64,000 bases of DNA, taken from assembly GCA_033807775.1 (NCBI GenBank), contig CM066320.1:181074784-181138783 (forward strand), read 5' to 3'. Shown one piece after another: positions 32,162 through 42,800 of this stretch. This stretch comes from Saussurea involucrata. Lineage: Eukaryota; Streptophyta; Magnoliopsida; Asterales; Asteraceae. The notes below the pieces were generated by a model. The model was given only the letters and a program-made list of their open reading frames with translations. It was not told the DNA's origin and did no database searches. Every line of letters starts with the position of its first letter. Within the stretch, counting starts at the first letter, position 1. A program made the position numbers and the translations under genes.

Positions 32162-35100
32162 CTACTTCTTTGGCGATTGTCGGCGTTTGATCTCATCCAT
32201 TAAGATTCGGTAGTAGGGTTGAGCTTCGGGGATGTGAGGGAACAAGTTGTGGAGGCCTTCAAGAAACATGGTGTCGGCAACGGGAATTTGAGAGAATCTG
32301 AAGAAGGCTCGTTTGCCGAATCCATCGTTGAAGTATAGTCCAGGAATCGGTGAAAGACCCAGAGTTGTCGTGGGATATGATGCCGAAGAGGGAAGGGAAA
32401 GACTTAAGTTACTTACATTCGGTATCTTTCCTTCCTTTGCCATATCCTTGAAGACAGTGTCGGGGGGATTCTGAACTTTAGGAAGGCACACTTCTTCCTT
32501 CAAGGATTGCAGTTTCGATCTTTCATCGGTGGTAAGCACGATGTTATACTTCTTTTTGATCTCCTTCATCTTTGCCATTAGATCATCAATGTATTTGACA
32601 AAGATGTCCTTCTTTGGGTTTGGATTTTTGGCCAAGTGTCGAGAGATTTCGTACCATTCGGGGAGACCGTAGGTTCTGAGTTGGTAGTCTCTCACACTTT
32701 TTAAGGAGCCATCTTCCCGATCAATGATAAGCCTGATGTCTTTTGGATTGGATCTGGAGGTTGCGATCTTGACACCTGAGATTAGGGTTCTGTCGGATCG
32801 GTGGTGCATCTTCAACTTGTACCATCTAACCTCTTCATTTCTCTCTTGTTCAAATTCACTCAGTACCGATTTCTGTGCCGACACGGCATCGGTGGTCTTG
32901 GCTTTCTTGGCTTCTTCCTCTGCAACCTTTAGAGAGAGGGCCTTGGTATCATCAAGGGTTTTTTGGGCTAATCTGGCTTCCTCAATTTCTTGAGGAGTCA
33001 GACCAAGATTGGGTTCCTGCGGATGCGATGGAGGTTTAAGCTTGAGTTTGTCTGCATCGGTGGGACGAATCCCATACTTCATCTTTTCTTTCTCTAGTCT
33101 TTCTTGTTCGGCCAATTGTTCGGCAGTAAGAGATTTCTTTCCCTTGTCAGTTTCGGCCACAGAAAGCTTCTCCCCTTCAGTAGTTGACTTGTCTTTCGAC
33201 TCTTTTTCTTTAGAGAGTTGCTCCCCCTCAATATCGGCGGTTTCAGCGTGGGTTTCGGTGGTTACATGGATGTCATCGGTGGAAGATGGAGGCTTGGGGA
33301 TGACCGTTTGTTTAAGGGATGGCAACTTGGGATGGGTTATCTTTTTCTCCCCCTCAGCACCAGCCAGAATCTTCAAACCTATCTGTCGGAAAATGTAGTC
33401 GAATTTTTCATGAAGAAAGGAAAGACGATTTGGTACCTCATCAGAGACCATGGTGAAGTCACGGAGATCCATCTCCAGGTGACCGAATTCCCGAAGTTTG
33501 GTATTGATATCACGAAGAGAGTTGGCAGTGGCCTGGCCGAAGTCTTGATGAGACTTAGCTTCTTGAAGCAACCTCTGAAGTTCAGAATCCTTGACAGTGG
33601 AGGCCGCCTTGAAAGCACCGAAGGAGAAGGCAAGGTCCCCATGAGATCGGGACAAGGAGTCCACCTTGGGAACCAAAGTGGATATGTCGGTGGTAAGAGG
33701 CCTGATAGCATCGGTAATAGCATTTGAAATAATCTGTGGCAGCCGAGACTCGATGGTGGACATTCGGGAGCTCGTCATGGCGATCATTGTAAGAGTGGCC
33801 TGTTTGAAGGATTCAAATTGGGTGCCGACAAGCCGACACTGTCGAGCACTTTCTTGTAGGTCTTCAATGAGATAGGGTTCTTGAACAGTTGTGTGACCCC
33901 CGATATCCCCAGGAACGATGTAGCGGATGCGAAGGGGATCCTCCGCCGAGATGGGAATGTTGCTGGGATATAACATTTCATCGGGGAATAGCGGTCTCGG
34001 TGGCGGAGTGGGAGATCGTCGGGGAGATTCCTGAACCGGGGAGGGTGATCGGTGTGGCGTAGGCGATATTCGGGGAGAGTGAACCCGGGGGGAACTTCGG
34101 GGAGAAGTTTGGTTCACAGGAGACTTCATCGGTGAGGGGGAAGCGGACTCAATGAGGATCGCTCCGTCAGACGGGGAGGTTCGGGGAGAACCAGTGTCGT
34201 CAAAGAGACCTGCAAAGAAGTCATGGGGGGATCTAATGGGGGGGGGGGAACCCTGATCGGGTTGTGCATCATCATCGATCAAGAAATGACCGGGTGAGAG
34301 GGCGTGCAGTGCAAGGTCCAGACTTTCGGAGTGAGAGTCTAGAGAGTCGGTGGGAGAAGCAGCATGTTCACTCAGAGAATGAGTTGGAAGAGGTATATTT
34401 AGAGATGCCTTAGGGATGACCAAATGGTCGGTGGTGAACAGAAAGGATTCGGAAGGGGATGACTCACGGACAGGGCCCCGAGATCGTTTTAAACGACTTT
34501 TCGGGGGGGACGAAGAGTGCCTCCGCTTAGAAGATTTTTGGACCGGGGGAGCCACCGATGGGTTAATCGGTGTCATGGTCCTGGAAGCAGCGGCGGAGGT
34601 GTCGGTGGCCGATTTCTTCTTCGCGCCGACCGACTTTACTCTGGAACGTGGGGAAGAAGTCACAGCAGCAGGAAGGACTTCGGGGATATCGGGGTGGTGA
34701 AACCCCGGAATTTCAGAATCACCCCATTGAAGTTCTGGAGAAATGGCTAAAGTGATCATACCTCGGCGTAAAGGACGATCGGTGTCTAGAACACCGACGT
34801 TGAGAGTTTTGCTGCCGACGATCGGTGGAGCCCAGTCATAAGAGAATCGGGGAGTGCGGGACTTGCGATCTTTGTCCAGGGGCTTTCCAAGTTTGTGCTG
34901 GATGATCATGGAGATGAATTGGGGATAGGCAACGTGGCACTTCCTTGGATGGGAGATCACTTCCACTAATTCGGTGAAGAAATACTGGGCGAAATCAACT
35001 CGGCGTTGAAAGATGAGGGCATGGGAAAGTTTGGTGATGTATGAGGGGGATTGATCATGGCCGCTCGTCTTTCGGGAGAGGCAGTGGATCGCATGAGCAA

Positions 35101-35569
35101 AGAAAAAGTTCCATATACCACCCATGTGACTCCTAAGAAGAGTTCCAGGACCTTTGGAGCTTTTGGAGTTGTCGTCGACCACGTATCCTGTGGCACCGAG
35201 AACATCTTCGAGAACAGTATCGGAATGCCAATCGTCATAGGAATCGAAAGCATCGATTTTCAGGGCAGAGCGAACATCATCGACCCCAAAAGTGAGGTCG
35301 TGATCATCCTCGTCTTCAGAAAGTATGGATGCATGAATCGCATCATTGGAGGGGTCATACACACAGGAGAGCCAGAATGTCCCAACGAGCATTTTGCTCA
35401 TTTTGAGATTGCAAGTGAAGGCATGAAGAAGGGGAGATCGAGTGAGGAACTTGATCACATGGGTAAATTCAGGATGGGAGGGATCGGGTTCAAATCTGGC
35501 AACGTGATTGCATGGGTTGAACTTGAGATCAGCAAAACACGTAGGGGAGATGTTCTTCGAGGACGCCAT
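32162..35569 (-). CDS. Extra 3' ORF of Sirevirus 2 (1,135 aa, intact)
   Basis: A single open frame from the ATG at 35569 (MASSKNISPT) to the stop at 32162. The N-terminal ~300 residues (SPLLHAFT ... FWLSC, an FFFAHAIHCL block, YPQFISMII) and the C-terminal ~250 residues (RTLISGVKI ... RTYGLPEWYEI) correspond to the two predicted exons of the Sirevirus 1 ORF. The middle is Pro/Ser-rich (PRRSPTPPPRP region) and then Lys/Glu-rich, probably coiled coil. No signal peptide or membrane span is evident. It occupies the env-like slot of Sireviruses; its role is unknown. It is intact although pol is deleted, and its codons are full of ATCGGTG/CACCGA motifs. Confidence 0.85.
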   Translation of the reverse strand: MASSKNISPTCFADLKFNPCNHVARFEPDPSHPEFTHVIKFLTRSPLLHAFTCNLKMSKMLVGTFWLSCVYDPSNDAIHASILSEDEDDHDLTFGVDDVRSALKIDAFDSYDDWHSDTVLEDVLGATGYVVDDNSKSSKGPGTLLRSHMGGIWNFFFAHAIHCLSRKTSGHDQSPSYITKLSHALIFQRRVDFAQYFFTELVEVISHPRKCHVAYPQFISMIIQHKLGKPLDKDRKSRTPRFSYDWAPPIVGSKTLNVGVLDTDRPLRRGMITLAISPELQWGDSEIPGFHHPDIPEVLPAAVTSSPRSRVKSVGAKKKSATDTSAAASRTMTPINPSVAPPVQKSSKRRHSSSPPKSRLKRSRGPVRESSPSESFLFTTDHLVIPKASLNIPLPTHSLSEHAASPTDSLDSHSESLDLALHALSPGHFLIDDDAQPDQGSPPPIRSPHDFFAGLFDDTGSPRTSPSDGAILIESASPSPMKSPVNQTSPRSSPRVHSPRISPTPHRSPSPVQESPRRSPTPPPRPLFPDEMLYPSNIPISAEDPLRIRYIVPGDIGGHTTVQEPYLIEDLQESARQCRLVGTQFESFKQATLTMIAMTSSRMSTIESRLPQIISNAITDAIRPLTTDISTLVPKVDSLSRSHGDLAFSFGAFKAASTVKDSELQRLLQEAKSHQDFGQATANSLRDINTKLREFGHLEMDLRDFTMVSDEVPNRLSFLHEKFDYIFRQIGLKILAGAEGEKKITHPKLPSLKQTVIPKPPSSTDDIHVTTETHAETADIEGEQLSKEKESKDKSTTEGEKLSVAETDKGKKSLTAEQLAEQERLEKEKMKYGIRPTDADKLKLKPPSHPQEPNLGLTPQEIEEARLAQKTLDDTKALSLKVAEEEAKKAKTTDAVSAQKSVLSEFEQERNEEVRWYKLKMHHRSDRTLISGVKIATSRSNPKDIRLIIDREDGSLKSVRDYQLRTYGLPEWYEISRHLAKNPNPKKDIFVKYIDDLMAKMKEIKKKYNIVLTTDERSKLQSLKEEVCLPKVQNPPDTVFKDMAKEGKIPNVSNLSLSLPSSASYPTTTLGLSPIPGLYFNDGFGKRAFFRFSQIPVADTMFLEGLHNLFPHIPEAQPYYRILMDEIKRRQSPKK

Positions 35570-35829
35570 TGATGATCAAGAGAGAGAGCACGAAGTTGGT
35601 GTAGTTGCAGGTTATAGAGGAAGCACGAAGGAGAATTAGAAAACGTAAAGGAAAAATGAGAGTGGAGGGTCGAGTATATATAGGGTTTCAAAAAAAATGG
35701 GGGGAAAGGTTTAAAGAAAAAAATTAAAATAGCAATCATGACCACGTTGGGAAGTGTGGTCAGAAAAACGTTTCAGAAAACGGGAAGGTGAAGGGGTCTG
35801 ACATGCTAGGGTTATAGGGGTGACGTGTG

Positions 35830-36160
35830 GATAGGTTTGAAATTCGGTGGACATCGGTGAGGAAAGTGAGGGGACAATCGGTGGATATCGGTGGGAAACA
35901 CACAGAAGTATCGGTAGTCGGTGAGGATCCACCGAGGCGTTGAGACACCGAGAAAGGCCGAGAGAAGAATCACCGAAAAGATCACTTAGGATGACTCACC
36001 GAAAGGATGAAGCACCGAGAGATGAATCACCGAAAGGATGAATCACCGAAAAGATCACTTAGTATGACTCACCGAAAAGAAGAAGCACCGAAAGATGAAT
36101 CACCGAAAGGATGAAGCACCGAGAGATGAATCACCGAAAGGATGAATGGTCAGCTTGTTA
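35830..36160. repeat. CACCGA-motif tandem array in Sirevirus 2
   Basis: Short units such as ATGAATCACCGAAAGG and GATGAAGCACCGAGAG repeat irregularly about every 15-16 bases from about 35935, preceded by TCGGTGGAYATCGGTG-type repeats. This lies upstream of the extra ORF and has no good reading frame. Confidence 0.8.
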
Positions 36161-36165
36161 GATCA

Positions 36166-36308
36166 GTCTACTGCGGCCGAAACTGACAAGGGAAAAAAAT
36201 CTCTTACTGCCGAACAATTGGCCGAACAAGAAAGACTAGAGAAAGAAAAGATGAAGTATGGGATTCGTCCCACCGATGCAGACAAACTCAAGCTTAAACC
36301 TCCATCGC
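36166..36308 (+). repeat. Inverted copy of part of the Sirevirus 2 extra ORF
   Basis: The plus strand encodes the same peptide that the minus strand encodes near 33020-33160 (landmarks AETDKGKKS, AEQLAEQERLEKEKMKYG, PPSH). It is therefore a piece of the extra ORF, or of a close sister copy, placed in reverse next to the pol breakpoint at about 36308. Confidence 0.85.
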
Positions 36309-36309
36309 A

Positions 36310-37031
36310 TCACTTTTGTACCTGAGAAAAGACACCCAAGTATATCTAGAGAATTCATCAAGAATAACAAGAATGTACCTTCTTCCTCCTAGACTGGGAG
36401 TGCTGACTGGTCCACATAGATCCATATGCAGCATCTGAAGTGGGAGACCAATGGAAGAGCATTGCTTGGTTTTGAAAGAAGATTTGGTGAGCTTCCCTTT
36501 TTCACATGCATCACACAGCTTTTCTTTGACGAAGTTCAACTTAGGCATGCCAGTCACCAGCTCTTTGTTTGATAACTTATGAAGGGTTTTGAAGTTAAGA
36601 TGAGACAAACGTTTATGCCACATCCAGTTTCTTTTGACTGTATCGTCAGACACGAAGCAGACATTTGAAGAGTTGTTTTGACTCATATCAATGATATACA
36701 CATTATCTAGCCTTCTTCCAGAGAGGACAACCTTCATATTCTTGTCAACAACAGTACAGATACGCAGTTCAAAGATGACTTTGTATCCAAGATCACACAG
36801 TTGGCTAATACTAAGGAGGTTATGCATGAGACCTTCAACAAATGCCACTTTATTGAAGGTGAGGGTTCCATTCGTGAGAGTTCCATATCCTTTAGTATGA
36901 CCTCTGGAGTTGTCCCCAAAAGTTACAGAAGGACCCTTCTCTGACACATAGTTTACAAGAAGATGTTTGTTTCCAGTCATGTGACGTGAGCACCCACTAT
37001 CTAAATACCAAACTTGTTGGTGCTCAAAAAC
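36310..37031 (-). pseudogene. Sirevirus 2 pol remnant: protease to start of integrase
   Basis: After an acceptor-like TTGCAG the frame carries VWYLDSGCSRHMTG (protease active site, intact here), the GAG-pre-integrase segment (HKRLSHLNF) and the first integrase Asp (HMDLCGP). It stops at SFLRYKSD, where the sequence runs into the inverted fragment. The second Asp, the Glu, reverse transcriptase and RNase H are missing, so this pol is inactive. Confidence 0.92.
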
Positions 37032-37048
37032 CTGCAAACAACATCAAA

Positions 37049-39517
37049 TCAGTTCTTAGGTACCCATTTGGTAATGGGTCCTTTTGGGTTAGAAGTGTGA
37101 GAGACCTTGGGTTTAGATCTGTCAATTCTTTCCTTTGGACAGTCTTTAGCAAGATGAAAGGTATCACCACAATTATAACATTTTCGGTTGATGAAAGTTA
37201 TTTTGGGTTTTTGTTCCTTTCCTTTTCCCTTTCCAATTATATCAATCTTAATCTTTGGACCGAGAAGGGGATTGCGAGGACCTCTAAAAAGTTCGGTTCT
37301 TGAGGTTGAAGCATGGCCAGGGGTCTCTCTTGAGAAAGCTTTGGACTTTCCCTTTTGCACAAAATCGGCGATGGATTTTTCGGTGGTGTGGTTTTCTTTG
37401 AAAGCTTGTGACTTTGAAGAGTTGTTATCAATGGTTAGATCTTTGAACATATCATAAATAGGTTTAACAACATCTTGCACTTTATGGGTTTGATCTGATG
37501 AAGATTCTTTGGCTTTTATAAACATTCCATATTTCAAGGCTTCACCAAGATCAACAGAGTTTAAAGAAATGGAATCACAAGAGTTTGTCTCAGACTCATC
37601 TTCCCAAGTATCGGTGATGGGAACAAGTGCATGGGAAGAATTTTCGAGCATGGATTTTTCATATCCTAACCCAGACTTGTTACCACCACAGATTTGATCT
37701 TGAAAGATTTGTTCAAGATTCCTTGAAGAGTTTGTCCATTTTCTGACAACTTCCTGTTCTTTCTTCAACTTCTTGAACAGTTTATTTTTCTCCTTTTCAA
37801 TTACATGATTTATGACTTTTAGATTTTCAAGCTCAACTTTTATTTCCTCAAACTTTTCGAGTTTAGACATGCAAGATTCAAGTTGAGATGTAAGAGATTT
37901 AACTTGAGCAGATTTTCTTCTCTTGCTATCTTTGACAGTGTAAAAGTCTTGAGTTAAAGATTCATAAGCATTTATCTTTTCAATATCAGTCATGTCATTG
38001 AAGGGGTGTACCTGAGAGTATGATGATGAGCCTTCAGTTGAAACTAATGCCATTGGAGATTTGGCTTTTTCTTCTTCCTCTTCTTCCACTTCTTCAGATA
38101 TGGCCACAAAGCACATATTTGGAGAATCGCTGTCGGTGGTTTCTTCTTCTTCCCAATCATGAGCCTCTGCTATCAATCATTTTCCTTTTCTTTGAGATCC
38201 TTCATTTCTTTCTTTTTCCTTCTTGTACATAGCCTTGTACTTTTCAGCACGTTCCTGATGTGAGAGTGAGGAGGATTGAGAATCTTTCTTGAAATAGGAT
38301 TTATCTTTGGATTTCTCAACTTTAGAAGGATATTTGTCAGAGGACGTGAAATTGACTTTTGACACACGCTTGCTTCTGCACTCAGCTGCAAAGTGTCCTT
38401 TCTTACCACAGTTGAAACATTCCTCATTTGTCTTGTCAGACGAAGACATTTTTGAAAATGATGGTTTTCTGAAACTTCTGGGTTTGTTGAAATTTCGAGA
38501 TTTATTTTTAAAACCAGCCATCATAGCCATTTCATCAGTCATTCGGTCTACCGAAATTTCATCACCTTAATCATCGGCATCACTCAGATATGCCTCCGTT
38601 TGGTGAGAAGGGTTGTTCTGATTTTCGGTGTCAGAGTCTGATGAGGGATATGTGATACAAGGAACATTTTGACTTTTCTTAGAACTTTCGCAAATAAGCG
38701 CTATTGAAGAGCTTTTTATCTCTTTGAAGATGGTTTTCCTATGAAGCTTGGTTTGTTCAAAATTGAACAGAGTTCCATACAAAATAGTTAAAGGCATGTA
38801 TTTCAAGTCCTTGGTAGTCTTAATGCAAGTGCAAATGTTTTCCCAAAAGTCAGGAAGACAATCCATAAATTTGCATAGAACTTCCTCATTGTCATAAACT
38901 CTACCTAGTAATTTTAAATCATTTAACACAGAGTTAAACCGGTTATAAAAGCTTGGAAGAGATTCTCCCTTTTCATAGGCAAAGAGCTCATATTTTCGAA
39001 TGAGGCCAATCTTTTTGCTTTTCTTTACTTCCTCTGTACCCTCATAAAGTACACACAAAGTAGTCCACATCTCTTTAGCAGTACCGAAGTTAACAAGAGA
39101 GTGATAGACTTCATCATGAAGTGAGAGAGCAATAATTGCTCTAAGCCGAGAGTCCAGAGACACTAATCGTTTTTCTTCATCAGTAAATTTCCTTGGGTTT
39201 TTTAGAATGTAACGACCAGTAGCCTTTGCTTTCTCTATGTCGGAAGGTTCAGATTCATAAGAGTCACTTGACTTATCAACTGGTTCCTTACCAGGCCTCT
39301 GCTTTTCATAGCGAACCCAAACTCTCGGGATGATAGGTCCCTCCTTGAGAATGGTTGGATATCCAGTATCCATTCCTTCCATGAATAGCATCATACGGCT
39401 CTCCCATAGAGAAAAGTTGTTAGGATTAAACTTTGGAGGTTTTGAAATGGAACCATTTTCAGCAAAATTGTTTTGACCAGTGTTTTCAACAGTTAGGGAT
39501 GAAGATGAGGCAGCCAT
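37049..39517 (-). pseudogene. Sirevirus 2 gag, interrupted by two stops
   Basis: The frame starts at the ATG at 39517 (MAASSSSLTV). A 9-bp insertion near 38561-38571, absent from the sister copy at 29099-30844, brings in a stop. A single-base change near 38179 (GGA to TGA) adds a second. The three pieces share one frame and cover UBN2-type gag, the zinc knuckle CFNCGKKGHFAAEC, a coiled coil and a second knuckle CYNCGDTFHLAKDC, ending in KWVPKN and stop. Confidence 0.9.
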
Positions 39518-39545
39518 TGCGGATCAAGTTTATGAATTAAACCTG

Positions 39546-39557
39546 GCTCTGATACCA
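39546..39557 (-). promoter_or_regulatory. Primer-binding site of Sirevirus 2
   Basis: GCTCTGATACCA, complementary to initiator-Met tRNA on the coding strand, two bases inside the right LTR. An identical site at 30873-30884 belongs to the truncated sister copy. Confidence 0.95.
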
Positions 39558-39559
39558 CT

Positions 39560-40547
39560 TGTTGGTCCCAAAATGGCTCAACAAGTATTGTAGAAGGGGG
39601 GGTTGAATACAATACTCAGATTTTTCACAAGTTTTAATTCAATATATTGAAAATCTTTCAATAAGAATTACACATAGAAAACAAAAGATTGTTGCGGAAA
39701 AGAACAGTTAAACTATTCTAACAATCTAACACAAAGTAAACTGAAAAACACTTAGAACAAATTGGACACTTAGACACAAGATGCAGTTTCAGTAAGAAAG
39801 GAGCTTGCACTTAGTAATCTTCAGAAGCGTGATTTGCATGGAGAGTCTTCTCCTCTATTTATAGTCCATGCATCATTTAATGCTTGGAACACTTGTCACT
39901 CTTCCATTCATTGTAGAGGTTAACTTCTGAAAAGCTGATATCTCCTTTTTAACTTATCCAAAGAACCAGGAGGACAATCGTACCAGAAAAAGACCTTATC
40001 TGAGAATAGATAAGATGACAAACTGCCACTTTTATCTGACGATAGGATATTGTCTCATAATAAATGATCTTTTCTTTTGTCTTCAGAGAATAAGGCTACC
40101 GACCTCCTGTATTGGAAACTGCACCAATTTGAAATCTCACTTCTTTAGAGAAGAGAGATCCTTCACCGAAGTGTAGAATATTTCGGTGCAGTCTTCTCAA
40201 ATTCCCACCGATCTCTGAACATATATCGGTGAAAATCTTCTTGAACTTCCACCGATTTCTGAAAGCATATCGGTGAAAGTCTTCTTGAGCTTCTCACCGA
40301 ATTTCTTCAATTCGGTGATGCTTGTCCACCGATAGCACAAGCATATCGGTGGTGGTGTAACTTGTAGAGAGTTGCTGCCGATTTTCTCACTTCCGTAATG
40401 AGATAGTCTTCGCACTTGGTTTCGGTTGATCTTCGACTTCACCGAACAATTGATATGAGAGTACAAGTTACACAAAAGAATCCAAAGATATTCTAAGTAC
40501 CTAAGAGGGTTTAATTGAGTCAATTTCAAATCTGTGAAGACCCAACA
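39560..40547 (-). repeat. Sirevirus 2 LTR, right copy (5' LTR)
   Basis: 988 bp, equivalent to 30887-31874 with an offset of 8,673. The four palindromes are conserved (first at 40206). The sequence after the end is CACACAACAA. Confidence 0.96.
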
Positions 40548-41829
40548 CACACAACAAATAGAAACAAACCAAGAATCACAACATCATGCATTGTCCATGT
40601 AGTCTACCAGTATATCATTCACCATACCTATACCTAGATGCACCATATATCGGTGCAAGTGCTACACTGACCGACCCATGATTTCTTTCCCCTAAACAAG
40701 CAAAAGTAACAACAATTTACTGGTAAGGTCAAAACTAAATGGGGAATTTATTTAATGGGAAAGGAACTTTAGTTTCATGCTAAATAGGAATCACTTATTG
40801 ATTGCACAAAAACATTTAGATATTTCAAGGATGCTTGAAACAAATGAACCTTCATAGAAACCTTGTTGTGAAGGTTTATTTTTATCAAGGATGCTTGAAA
40901 CTAATGAACCTTCACAACATACTTGTTGTGAAGATTTACTTATATCAAGTAACTTGTTATGTATAGGTATATAGTAAAACAAGTTCTTTTACATAATCTA
41001 TTGAGAGGGCAACATTACTATTTCGTTCCAAAAAAACATTACTATTTCCTAGTGTTCAATCTCAAGGACCCATCATAATCGAGGATATTAAACACAAGGA
41101 AAGCATGGAGAAAGTTCATGACAGTGTACTAGTAAGTTTTTATTTATGTTAAATTCTGATAACAAATACTTTGTTTGGTTTAGAATATTTCTAAAGCATG
41201 ATTATGATATAAACTATGCATTTAATTTTAATTTTGCTGCATACTTTGTTCTGGAGCTACTTGCCTGAAGTTGATCATGCGAAAACTATGAAATGATACA
41301 ACTCAGAACAAAGCAGAAATGAATTGAAATGAATTGGAAAACAAAGAGAAATCATGTTGATTGTGGAGTCTTCATCATGTGGAGACTTCTTTGATAAAAT
41401 ACTAAAGTATCGAAAAAGTGGGCTTGAAACGTAGAGTGCCAAAAATATGCCCAAGAGAAGCTAAATGATTTGAGGAGAAAGTTGCAATGAAGATTCTAGT
41501 AGCCGACTTGAACAAAAAGCTTTTGACAAACCTAGTGAGGAATTAGAGCAAAATTTTAGTTGAAAAAGGAATTGGATCATTATTTTTGTATTTAGTTACT
41601 TATAATGGTTTAAAAGATTATTTTTAATGATTTAGCAGTTGGTTGATAGTAAATTTTTGATAGCATGTCTAAAGTAGTCCGAATAGTGCATTGTGCATTG
41701 TGTTGGAAGCTTCTTAAACGAGTTAAGTTGTGAATGACATATTTTTTTGATACCATTGATTATTGTTTAGTTTAACATGTCTTGGAAACATTAGTATCCA
41801 TGTTGTTAGAAGTTAAGATATTGTTTGTC
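40548..41829. other. Non-coding DNA right of Sirevirus 2
   Basis: AT-rich, no gene recognised. Palindromic ACCTTCATAGAAACCTTGTTGTGAAGGT-like copies (40848-40880 and 40905-40935) lie ahead of the tandem array and show that this DNA and 27094-29098 once formed one locus split by the retroelements. Confidence 0.5.
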
Positions 41830-42800
41830 ATTTGAACCTTTCACAATAGACAATTAAAACTTCACATTAAACTTGCTGTGAAGGTTCATGAAATTTGGAT
41901 TAAGGTAAGTTTAAATAATAGTGTTAAATCAAGACATTGTTTATACTTTAACAAAAGTCAAACTTAAGTGCAAATTTAATTGATATTACCTCCACATAAA
42001 ATATTTGCACATTCGACAATAAAGAACTTAAACTTCATAGTAAGTTTGTCCATAGTAAGTTTGTTGTGAAGGTTCTTTCAATTTGCATAAAATTAAGTAT
42101 AAATCAAAGTGTAAATCAAGATGATGTGTATTAGCTTCACATATAGGTCAAACTTAAGTGCAAATTTAAACTATATTACCTTCACATATAAATCTTTAAA
42201 GCTTTGACAATAAAGAATTGAAACTTCACAGTAAGTTTGCTGTGAAGGTTCATGCAATTTGTGTAAAACCAAGTATAAATCAAGTGTAGATGTTGTGTAT
42301 TACCTTCCATAGAGGTCAAACTTAAGTTCAAATTTAAACTATATTACCTTCACATAAACTCTTTAAGCTTAGACAATAGAGAATTGAAACTTCACAATAA
42401 GTTTGCCATAAAGGTTCATGCAATTTGCGTAAAATCAAGTATAAATCAAAGTGTAAAGTAAGATGTCTTGTTTTACCTTTACATAGAGGTCAAACTTAAG
42501 TGCAAATTCAAACTATATTACCTTCACATAAAAATCTTTAAAACTTTGACAATAGAGAATTGAAACTTCACAGTAAGTTTGTTGTGAAGGTTCAAACAAT
42601 TTGCATGAAAGTAAGTTTAAATCAAAGTGTTAAATTAAGACGTTGTGTATTACCTTCACACACAAGTCAAACTTAACTACAAGTTTAATATTTGAACCTT
42701 TAACAGAGAACTAAAACTTCACAGTAAATTTATTATGGGGGCTCATTTAGTTTGCATGAAGGTAAGCTCAAATCGGAGTGTAACATTGTTTATTGCCTTC
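41830..42800. repeat. Tandem array of ~170-bp repeats with a hairpin core
   Basis: About six diverged copies. The landmark GTGAAGGTTC-like block falls near 41880, 42064, 42236, 42407, 42578 and 42735, giving spacings of about 184, 172, 171, 171 and 157 bases. Each copy carries AACTTCACAGTAAGTTTGCT followed by GTGAAGGTT, an imperfect inverted repeat, and the phrase GTCAAACTTAAGTGCAAATT. Non-coding. Confidence 0.85.

Larger units (their letters stand above)
30887..40547 (-). mobile_element. Defective Ty1/copia Sirevirus 2 (9.7 kb), sharing its left LTR with a sister copy
   Basis: Both LTRs are 988 bp and differ by about seven substitutions. Reading on the minus strand from the right: LTR, initiator-Met primer site, gag (two stops), a pol remnant ending early in integrase, an inverted fragment, a motif-rich spacer, an intact 1,135-codon extra ORF, purine tract, LTR. 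Reverse transcriptase and RNase H are absent. The left LTR also serves as the 5' LTR of the truncated copy at 29099-30886, so the arrangement is a tandem (gag-LTR-internal-LTR), as expected from unequal recombination between LTRs. No TSD can be assigned. Confidence 0.92.
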
